A stretch of 29,789 nt of DNA from an uncultured Chitinophagales bacterium (GTDB taxonomy: Bacteria > Bacteroidota > Bacteroidia > Chitinophagales > Chitinophagaceae): positions 1-29,789 of the forward strand of contig CAMPIQ010000027.1 of assembly GCA_946886475.1 (NCBI GenBank), read 5' to 3'. Every line of letters begins with the position of its first letter. Position 1 is the stretch's first letter. Positions 23,108-29,789 of this stretch are shown here, piece after piece. A program made the translations under genes and the position numbers. The notes under the pieces were generated by a model. That model worked only from the letters and a program-made list of their open reading frames with translations. It was not told the origin of the DNA and made no database searches.

Positions 23108-24586
23108 ATGAATGTATCGCTGCTTATTATAGTTCCACTACTTACGGCTGTTTCCTTACTGTTTTGCAGGGGCCTGAAACAGGTAAGAGCAGTTTCCCTT
23201 GCCGGAGCTTCCGTACAACTCCTGTTATCGGTGTACTTATTGGCAGCATACTGGCAACTGAGATCTGCAGGTGATCTTTCACCCATGTTATTTGAGTTTG
23301 ATCAGATCTGGTTTCAACCCCTGGGTATACATTATCATGTTGGAGTAGATGGCATATCCATTGCCATGATCCTGCTTACCGCTTTTGTGGTTTTTGCAGG
23401 CGTGCTTGTATCATGGACAATAGAAAAACTCAATAAAGAATATTTTTTCCTGCTCTTATTTTTAAGTGCTGGAGCCTATGGATTCTTTATTTCACTTGAC
23501 CTTTTCACATTATTTTTCTTTCTTGAGATAGCTGTCATTCCAAAATTCTTATTGATCGGGATCTGGGGTAGCGGTAAAAAAGAATACAGCGCCATGAAGC
23601 TGGCTTTGATGCTCATGGGCGGATCTGCACTGGTATTTGTTGGCCTCGCAGGACTGTATTTTAACACCGGCACATTCAACATTATGGAGATGGCAGCTAT
23701 GAATATCCCCATTGAAGTACAGCTGGTTTTTTTTCCGTTTGCTTTCATTGGATTTGGAATTTTTACAGCCTTGTTTCCCTTTCATACCTGGGTGCCGGAC
23801 GGCCACTCTTCTGCTCCAACTGCTGCATCCATGTTCCTTGCCGGCATTTCCATGAAGCTGGGTGGATACGGATGCCTGAGAGTAGCCACTTTTTTAATGC
23901 CTGATGCCGCACAATCCTATTCATGGATCATAATTATACTGGCAACCATCGCTATCATCTACGGAGCCTTTGCTACCATGATGCAAAAGGATCTTAAATA
24001 TATCAATGCTTATTCTTCAGTGAGCCATTGTGGTTTTGTGCTGCTGGGCATAGGCATGCTCACCCAAACGGCCATCAACGGTGCGGTGTTGCAAATGGTT
24101 TCGCATGGGCTGATGACGGCCCTTTTCTTTGCTGCCATCGGAATGATCTATAGCAGAACACATACCAGAGAAGTAGCGAAGCTGGGCGGATTATTAAAAG
24201 TGACGCCTTTTATATCTTCCGTATTTGTGATTGCCGGTCTGTGTTCCCTGGGGCTTCCAGGGTTGAGTGGATTTGTAGCTGAAATCACCATCTTCATGGG
24301 CTCCTGGCAAAATCCGGATGCTTTATACAGGCTGGCAACCATCCTTGCCTGCGCTTCTATAGTAGTTACTGCTGTATATATTTTAAGGGCTATAGGTAAA
24401 ACGGTAATGGGACCAATGAGCAGTGCCTATTCAGGATTGAAAGATGCCAGCTGGAATGAAAAACTGGCGGCCGCTGTATTGATCATTGGAATTGTTTTGA
24501 TTGGCTTTGCACCCTTTCTTATAAATGAACTGATCGCGCCAGGCACCGGGATCATTATGAATAAAGTTGCCGGAAATATAAAGTGA
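23108..24586 (+). CDS. nuoM: Complex I subunit M (antiporter-like)
   Basis: A 492-residue proton-pumping subunit with about 14 helices. VGVDGISIAMILLTAFV, LFTLFFFLEIAVIPKFLLIGIWG and FPFHTWVPDGHSSAPTAASMFLAGISMKLGGYGCLR are the ND4/NuoM signatures, with the Glu of helix 5 and the Lys of helix 7-8 in place. It is separated from nuoL by 6 nt and from nuoN by 47 nt. Confidence 0.96.
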   Translation: MNVSLLIIVPLLTAVSLLFCRGLKQVRAVSLAGASVQLLLSVYLLAAYWQLRSAGDLSPMLFEFDQIWFQPLGIHYHVGVDGISIAMILLTAFVVFAGVLVSWTIEKLNKEYFFLLLFLSAGAYGFFISLDLFTLFFFLEIAVIPKFLLIGIWGSGKKEYSAMKLALMLMGGSALVFVGLAGLYFNTGTFNIMEMAAMNIPIEVQLVFFPFAFIGFGIFTALFPFHTWVPDGHSSAPTAASMFLAGISMKLGGYGCLRVATFLMPDAAQSYSWIIIILATIAIIYGAFATMMQKDLKYINAYSSVSHCGFVLLGIGMLTQTAINGAVLQMVSHGLMTALFFAAIGMIYSRTHTREVAKLGGLLKVTPFISSVFVIAGLCSLGLPGLSGFVAEITIFMGSWQNPDALYRLATILACASIVVTAVYILRAIGKTVMGPMSSAYSGLKDASWNEKLAAAVLIIGIVLIGFAPFLINELIAPGTGIIMNKVAGNIK

Positions 24587-24633
24587 AGACCGGAAATGGA
24601 AAACGAATTGAAATAATGCTGTAATTAAGTAGT

Positions 24634-26040
24634 ATGAATGAGTTTTTTTTATTGATGAAACAGGAGCTGGTGGTAGCCTTCATGATCTTCATTTTGCTCT
24701 TCATCAGGCTGGGAAAAGATAAAAGCAATGAAACGATACTTATCCTGGTTAATGTGATGCTTTTTCTGAACCTGGTCTCCGGATTCTTCATGGGTGAACC
24801 GGGTGTATTATTCAATGAAATGTTCCGGACCAATGAGCTCATGATACTTGAAAAAAACATCCTGAACCTTGCCATGATCATCATTTCCATGCAAAGTTAT
24901 TCATGGCTGAAAACGCATAAACATGTTATTGAATTTTATGTTTTACTACTGTCTACCCTGCTGGGTATGTTCTTCATGATCTCTGGTGGTAACCTGCTGA
25001 TGTTTTATCTTGGACTGGAACTATCAACCATCCCGCTTGCAGCAGCTGCCAATTTTGACCTTACCAGGAAACGTTCATCTGAAGCAGCCATGAAACTGAT
25101 CATCTCTTCTGCTTTTTCATCAGCCATGCTGCTCTTTGGCATATCCATGATCTATGGCACCACCGGCACGCTGGTATTTTCGGAAATTCCCGGGTTCCTG
25201 CAGAATAAACCCATTGAGATCTTTGCATTCATCCTGATCCTTTCGGGTTTTGCATTTAAAATTTCAGTGGTCCCTTTTCATTTATGGACTGCCGATGTAT
25301 ACGAAGGTGCGCCTATTGCGGTTACTTCTTATTTATCAGTGATCTCCAAAGGAGCCGTGGTATTTGTTTTCATAACCGTTCTATATACCGTGTTCAGGCC
25401 ACTGGCTGCAGCATGGTATAATATGCTCTTTGTACTTTCCATTGTTACCATCATTACAGGAAACCTTTTTGCCATCAGGCAAAATAATTTTAAACGGTTC
25501 CTTGCCTTTTCATCCATAGCACAGATAGGATTTATACTTGTTGGGATCACAGGTAGTTCCCAGCTTGGCACATCAACTGTTGTATATTTTATCCTGATTT
25601 ATATTTTTTCCAACCTGGCTGCATTTGGTGTTGTTTCCGTGGTAAGTGCTTTTAATGGTAAGGAAAACATTGATGACTATAAAGGTTTTTACAAAACCAA
25701 TCCGGTATTGTCCTGGATATTGGTGATCGCATTGTTTTCCCTGGCAGGGGTACCACCTACCGCAGGGTTCTTTGGAAAATTTTTCTTACTGATGTCGGGC
25801 GCATCAAAAGGAAATTATCTGCTGATCAGTATTGCGGCCCTCAACATGATCATCTCATTTTACTATTACCTGCGAATTGTAAAAGTCATATTTATGGACG
25901 CCACTGACAGGCCTATGGAAAAAGTTTCCGTATCCTTTATGCCCCGTATGGCCCTGTATGTTTGTACTATTGGTGTGGTTGTGGCAGGTGTAGTGGGTTC
26001 TGTTTTTGATTATATTCATTCACTAAGTCCCGGTTATTAA
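24634..26040 (+). CDS. nuoN: Complex I subunit N (antiporter-like)
   Basis: A 468-residue proton-pumping subunit with about 14 helices. FYLGLELSTIPLAAAA (helix 5 Glu region), FKISVVPFHLWTADVYEGAPIAVTSYLSVISKGA and LFSLAGVPPTAGFFGKFFLL are ND2/NuoN signatures. Its TAA is directly followed, without a spacer, by the ATG of an extra gene. Confidence 0.96.
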   Translation: MNEFFLLMKQELVVAFMIFILLFIRLGKDKSNETILILVNVMLFLNLVSGFFMGEPGVLFNEMFRTNELMILEKNILNLAMIIISMQSYSWLKTHKHVIEFYVLLLSTLLGMFFMISGGNLLMFYLGLELSTIPLAAAANFDLTRKRSSEAAMKLIISSAFSSAMLLFGISMIYGTTGTLVFSEIPGFLQNKPIEIFAFILILSGFAFKISVVPFHLWTADVYEGAPIAVTSYLSVISKGAVVFVFITVLYTVFRPLAAAWYNMLFVLSIVTIITGNLFAIRQNNFKRFLAFSSIAQIGFILVGITGSSQLGTSTVVYFILIYIFSNLAAFGVVSVVSAFNGKENIDDYKGFYKTNPVLSWILVIALFSLAGVPPTAGFFGKFFLLMSGASKGNYLLISIAALNMIISFYYYLRIVKVIFMDATDRPMEKVSVSFMPRMALYVCTIGVVVAGVVGSVFDYIHSLSPGY

Positions 26041-26454
26041 ATGGCTATCAATAAGAACCACGAATTTGAGGAGCTCAATGGTGTTAAGTGCGCTATTGTA
26101 GAAAAAAACGCATCACAGGAAAGAGTTGATTTTTTAAAAAAGCTCCTGGAGTTAAATAAATATACGGTAATAATTGCCGTAACCCCACCGCCCAAAGCAG
26201 CAGTGGCTCCGCCTGCAACACCGGTTGCAGGTTCCGCAGATCAGGCACCTGGTGAAGCTATACTACCTGCAGAACCTCCCCCTCCTTCCTCGTTTACAAT
26301 TGGCGTTACGGATGTAAGCTTCAACCCGGTAAATGCCATTTTCGGAAGGCTGTTAAAAACAAAAAGCGGCCATACGGTTACCCTTGCTTACTGGAACCAA
26401 AAAGAAAATGAATCAAAAGATGATATCCCTTATTTCGAAAAACAAAGTTCATAG
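26041..26454 (+). CDS. Unknown protein at the end of the nuo operon, with a Pro/Ala-rich linker
   Basis: A 137-residue soluble protein that I do not recognise. Residues 1-48 form a mixed alpha/beta piece (VKCAIVEKNASQERVDFLKKLLELNKYTVIIAV); 49-84 are a Pro/Ala-rich flexible linker (TPPPKAAVAPPATP and EPPPPSSF); 85-125 form a second small piece (IGVTDVSFNPVNAIFGRLLKTKSGHTVTLAYW). No signal peptide or membrane helix is visible. It starts at the base after the nuoN stop codon, so translation is very probably coupled, which suggests a role with complex I, as an accessory or assembly factor. That role is inference from position only. Confidence 0.72.
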   Translation: MAINKNHEFEELNGVKCAIVEKNASQERVDFLKKLLELNKYTVIIAVTPPPKAAVAPPATPVAGSADQAPGEAILPAEPPPPSSFTIGVTDVSFNPVNAIFGRLLKTKSGHTVTLAYWNQKENESKDDIPYFEKQSS

Positions 26455-26577
26455 TTCATTTTTTCCATATTGCAGCAACGGATAAACAGGATCATTTTCA
26501 TGCATTTGAGTTTTCTGCTTTGATCCCTTATTAAACTGAGTGGATATATTCTATTTATTTTCCGGCAGTGTACAGCT

Positions 26578-28137
26578 TCAGGCAGGGTCTGACCTTCTTT
26601 TTCCAATTACTTTTTTCCTGATCACTTCCTGCACCGGTACATTTTGAATTTTACTTTCCAGCCATGAGATAATATCCAGATAGGAAAAGGCACGGGTAGC
26701 CAGCCTGTCGTTTTGATATTTTTTCAATCTTTCCAACAGTTTTTCAAATTCAGCATTTAGATTAGTAGGAGAAAAATTGAACGCATTCTTCAGGAATTTA
26801 AAGATGTCCTCCTCTACAGGGCCGAGGTTTTCCATCTTCAACATGAAACGGTAAACTGATTTCCCAAGGTATTCAAGCAGATCATAATTCCCAAGTTCAT
26901 AGTGTGAAATTAAATGCAGGAACCTGGCATAACACTGAAGATCGTTTCTCAGGTCTATCTTCCAGTTAATGATCTTATTGAGGTAGACAATGGCCTTATC
27001 AGGCTGGCCGCTTCCGAAATAAAGTGATGCTACCTTATAATAAAAAACCAATACCCGGTGCCGGTCAAGATATAATGCGTATTCTTTTATTTTTTCATTG
27101 ATATAAGGCACCAGCTCAAGTCCCTCATCAAAACTACCATACATGAAATGCCGGTTGATCTTTGCAATATACAGGTACACAAAAACCTGGATACTGTTGT
27201 TCTCATTCCTTTTTACAATATCAGATGCTGCAAACCGCTCAAACACCTCCAGTGTGGCATCAAATTTTTCGTAATTATTCAGGTCAAAATGGGCATTGAT
27301 CAGGTTATGGAGGCCTTTTATATAATGGGAGGTTTCAATCTCGATCATCATAGGATGATCGTGAAAAAGGTCCACCCATTTTTTAGTGTACCGGTAATAC
27401 ATCAAAAAATCCTGGCGTATAAATGCATACCAGCAATAACTCTGGTAAAGGTGGAGTCTTTGATAAAAATCCTTTTCATCAATTGGCTCTTTTGGAAGAT
27501 TTCTTTTAAAGAATACATCCAGTGTTTTCTCATCATCCTCATTACGTGCATGACCATGATTGATGTACCATCCATATAATTCCAGAGAAAGATTGGAAAG
27601 TCTGGTAATGATCTGTAGATGTGATACCACTTCATCAGCTTCAGCTGATAATTGCCGGGCTCTGTCCTTCAGGCTTCTGGTAATATGAAGTGATTCGATC
27701 TTCTTTTCAAGAAAAAGGATCTGCACAAGAAAGGAATACTGGTTATGCGCCTTGGCATTTTCCTTTGCTTTCTCCAGTATCTTAAGGCTTTGAAGGTACA
27801 GGCCCTTATTATAAAGGATACGGGCATGGTCAAGCTGCTCATGCAGATGAATGTCAATGTTCTCACTCGTTTCCAGCAAACGCAAACTTGAAAGTATCTG
27901 TTTGTACAGGTGGGCCTTACGATTGGCAAGTTGTTCCTTTTTTACCGACCGGTTCTTTTTGAGAAGAACTGCCTCGTTGTATTCCTCCATTTTATCTAAA
28001 GCATCAAAAAGCAGAATGCTCTTAAGATCCTCATTAGATGAATTACGCTTCACATACAATTTAAAATTGCGCTTCTCTCCTTTTTCAAGGGACTTGATCA
28101 ATTGAAATAAAGTATCATTAGGCCTGTTAGGCATCAT
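26578..28137 (-). CDS. Large alpha-helical protein of unknown function, TPR-like
   Basis: A 519-residue soluble protein, helical throughout. The N-terminus (NDTLFQLIKSLEKGEKRNFKLYVKR, then LFDALDKMEEYNE) has a form seen in conserved Bacteroidota proteins of unknown role. Residues about 100-450 show repeated helix pairs with small and aromatic residues spaced as in TPR repeats (for instance ARILYNKGLYLQSLKILEKAKENAKAHNQYSF, ASLYFGSGQPDKAIVYLNKIINW). Helical repeat arrays of this kind usually serve protein binding. It is a single gene, divergent from leuA across 140 nt. No enzymatic motif is visible. Confidence 0.75.
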   Translation of the reverse strand: MMPNRPNDTLFQLIKSLEKGEKRNFKLYVKRNSSNEDLKSILLFDALDKMEEYNEAVLLKKNRSVKKEQLANRKAHLYKQILSSLRLLETSENIDIHLHEQLDHARILYNKGLYLQSLKILEKAKENAKAHNQYSFLVQILFLEKKIESLHITRSLKDRARQLSAEADEVVSHLQIITRLSNLSLELYGWYINHGHARNEDDEKTLDVFFKRNLPKEPIDEKDFYQRLHLYQSYCWYAFIRQDFLMYYRYTKKWVDLFHDHPMMIEIETSHYIKGLHNLINAHFDLNNYEKFDATLEVFERFAASDIVKRNENNSIQVFVYLYIAKINRHFMYGSFDEGLELVPYINEKIKEYALYLDRHRVLVFYYKVASLYFGSGQPDKAIVYLNKIINWKIDLRNDLQCYARFLHLISHYELGNYDLLEYLGKSVYRFMLKMENLGPVEEDIFKFLKNAFNFSPTNLNAEFEKLLERLKKYQNDRLATRAFSYLDIISWLESKIQNVPVQEVIRKKVIGKRRSDPA

Positions 28138-28277
28138 ATAAATTTTATGGTGAAATGCAATACAGGCAAGGGTTTTATAGATTTTTCCAAGCTTTCAGCA
28201 ATGCAAAATAGCTATATTTTGTTTTTACAACCCTTACTGTTTCGTTTAGTTTCGGTGACATCCTTCAAAGGTAGGTT

Positions 28278-29447
28278 ATGAATAAAAACCAGGTTCTCAT
28301 ATTTGACACAACGCTTCGCGATGGTGAACAGGTGCCGGGTTGTAAACTCAATACATCCGAAAAACTTGAACTGGCACTGCAGCTTGAAAATATTGGTGTT
28401 GATATCATTGAAGCAGGATTTCCCATATCAAGTCCGGGCGATTTTGAATCAGTGGTTGCAATAGCAAGGACCATTAAAGATGTTACCATTTGTGCGCTTA
28501 GCAGGGCCGTTCACAAGGATATTGAAGTGGCAGCCCAGGCCCTACGGTATGCAAAACGGCCACGCATTCATACAGGGATCGGAACTTCAGATTTCCATAT
28601 TAAAAGCAAGTTCAATTCAACGCGTGAGGATATTTTGGAAAGAGCTGTTCAGTGTGTGAAATGGGCACGCAATTATACCGATGATGTTGAATTTTATGCA
28701 GAAGATGCAGGAAGAACAGACAATGAATACCTGGCAAAAGTGACGGAAGCCGTGATCCGGGCAGGCGCCACCACAGTGAACATACCCGATACTACCGGCT
28801 ATTGCCTTCCCGGCCAGTATGGAGAAAAGGTGGCTTTCCTTATGAACAATGTTCCTAATATTGACAAAGCCGTGATCTCCTGTCATTGTCATAATGACCT
28901 CGGACTGGCAACGGCCAATTCCATTGCAGGTGTAATGAATGGAGCAAGACAAATTGAATGCACCATCAATGGACTTGGTGAAAGAGCCGGCAACACTTCT
29001 CTCGAAGAAGTGGTAATGATACTCAGGCAGCACAAACACCTTGGTTTGTACAGCCATGTCAAAACACAACAATTAAATCCGTTGAGCAGGCAGGTATCTG
29101 ATACCATGCGCATGCCCGTTCAGCCTAATAAGGCCATTGTTGGCTCCAATGCATTTTCACATTCATCAGGAATTCACCAGGATGGATTTTTAAAAGATGC
29201 ACTAACCTATGAGATCATCAATCCGGAAGAAGTAGGTGCTGAACACAGCAAAATTGTACTAACTGCAAGAAGCGGCAGAAGCGCACTTGCTTACAGGTTA
29301 CAGAAAATGGGTTACCAGTACAACAGGAATGATATAGACGTTTTATATGAATCCTTCCTCAGGATCGCTGATTCCAAAAAAGAAGTAAAAGAAGAAGACC
29401 TGCTTCACTTAGCTAACCAATACCAGCCGGAAACCGCTGTTGCATAA
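28278..29447 (+). CDS. leuA: 2-isopropylmalate synthase, short form without the regulatory domain
   Basis: First enzyme of leucine synthesis: acetyl-CoA plus 2-oxoisovalerate gives 2-isopropylmalate. The DRE-TIM barrel is complete: [14 protein letters not shown] (9-22) with the metal Asp and the Arg, [13 protein letters not shown], then [15 protein letters not shown] with the two metal His, and [43 protein letters not shown] marks the following subdomain. The protein ends at 389 residues, so the C-terminal leucine-binding domain (PF08502), which brings typical LeuA to about 510, is missing; feedback inhibition by leucine is then not expected by the usual route. Homocitrate or citramalate synthase are alternatives, but leuC follows after 4 nt. 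Confidence 0.9.
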   Translation: MNKNQVLIFDTTLRDGEQVPGCKLNTSEKLELALQLENIGVDIIEAGFPISSPGDFESVVAIARTIKDVTICALSRAVHKDIEVAAQALRYAKRPRIHTGIGTSDFHIKSKFNSTREDILERAVQCVKWARNYTDDVEFYAEDAGRTDNEYLAKVTEAVIRAGATTVNIPDTTGYCLPGQYGEKVAFLMNNVPNIDKAVISCHCHNDLGLATANSIAGVMNGARQIECTINGLGERAGNTSLEEVVMILRQHKHLGLYSHVKTQQLNPLSRQVSDTMRMPVQPNKAIVGSNAFSHSSGIHQDGFLKDALTYEIINPEEVGAEHSKIVLTARSGRSALAYRLQKMGYQYNRNDIDVLYESFLRIADSKKEVKEEDLLHLANQYQPETAVA

Positions 29448-29451
29448 GATT

Positions 29452-29789
29452 ATGGGTAAAACACTATTTGAAAAGATCTGGGACAGGCATGTTGTTAAAA
29501 CAATTAATGATGGTCCCTCTGTAATTTATATTGATAAACATTTTATACATGAGGTTACAAGTCCGCAGGCTTTTGCCGGACTTGAAAAAAGAGGACTGAA
29601 AGTTTTAAGGCCGAAACAGGTTGTAGCCACTGCCGATCATAATGTACCTACCGTTAATCAACACCTTGCCATTAAAGACGAGCTATCAAGATTACAGGTG
29701 GAACAATTGATCGAGAATTGCAACAACCATAATATAGAATTATATGGCCTGGGACATCCCTTCCAGGGTATTGTACATGTTATAGGACC
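29452..29789 (+). CDS. leuC: 3-isopropylmalate dehydratase large subunit, N-terminal part (cut by window edge)
   Basis: ATG at 29452 opens a frame that runs off the window end. MGKTLFEKIWDRHVV and the TSPQAFAGLEKRGLKVLRP and VATADHNVPT stretches are typical for the aconitase-like LeuC. The cysteine ligands of its [4Fe-4S] cluster lie beyond the window. It starts 4 nt after leuA, in the same operon; leuD and leuB would be expected further on. Confidence 0.94.
   Translation, partial: MGKTLFEKIWDRHVVKTINDGPSVIYIDKHFIHEVTSPQAFAGLEKRGLKVLRPKQVVATADHNVPTVNQHLAIKDELSRLQVEQLIENCNNHNIELYGLGHPFQGIVHVIG

Noticed and set aside
28247..28254. leuA promoter box TAGTTTCG
   Set aside because: One mismatch to TAnnTTTG and the nearest TTG is about 25 nt away, so support is too weak.

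Overview
The window reads as chromosome of a Bacteroidota bacterium, most likely a member of the Chitinophagaceae. The reasons are the mix of families (SusC-plug-like sequence, RHS core with a YYPFGLTM-type segment, DUF4139/MuiA protein, YtxJ of the bacillithiol system, short RaiA), the near absence of Shine-Dalgarno sequences, exact matches to the Bacteroidota -7 promoter box TAnnTTTG, and a moderately AT-rich composition. The assignment is inference from gene content; no rRNA is present.

Layout. 1-1.8 kb is an accessory patch: the last codons of an IS-type transposase, then a 5'-truncated RHS tip carrying a JAB-like metallopeptidase toxin domain with a small secreted protein gene 4 nt behind it. 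1.8-6.1 kb holds two proteins of unknown function and a large secreted S9 prolyl-oligopeptidase-type peptidase. 6.3-10.2 kb is a leftward run: Mpl (murein peptide recycling), a DnaQ/ExoX-type exonuclease, a polyprenyl-phosphate mannosyltransferase-like GT2 enzyme and an EamA transporter. 10.4-11.5 kb runs rightward with a 53-residue lipoprotein, YtxJ and OsmC (thiol and peroxide defence). 11.6-12.1 kb has no protein gene but looks like a complete non-coding RNA gene: a promoter with both boxes, no ATG for about 300 nt, a roughly 20-nt repeat and a strong terminator. 12.1-13.9 kb is a MuiA-like protein with a TonB-plug-like insert. RaiA and a WalJ/YycJ-type metallo-hydrolase follow.

15.6-26.5 kb is a respiratory complex I locus in the order nuoA-B-C-D-H-I-J-K-L-M-N plus one unknown gene fused to the end of the operon. 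The NADH-input module (nuoE, F, G) is absent from the place where it normally sits, between nuoD and nuoH; a 163-nt spacer with a perfect 14-bp inverted repeat is there instead. A second 343-nt spacer between nuoH and nuoI is built from repeats. So the locus encodes the quinone-reducing connecting arm and the whole proton-pumping membrane arm, and its electron donor must be encoded elsewhere or be something other than NADH. The window ends with a leftward gene for a large alpha-helical protein of unknown function and the start of a leucine operon (leuA, leuC).

A theme of the non-coding DNA is short-period tandem repetition: 7-nt units (three places), an exact 8-nt period that encodes the tail of a transporter, 16-nt units and about 20-nt units. 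The most interesting candidate for something undescribed is the non-coding RNA gene at about 11.7-12.1 kb. No tRNA, rRNA, CRISPR array or complete insertion sequence was seen.
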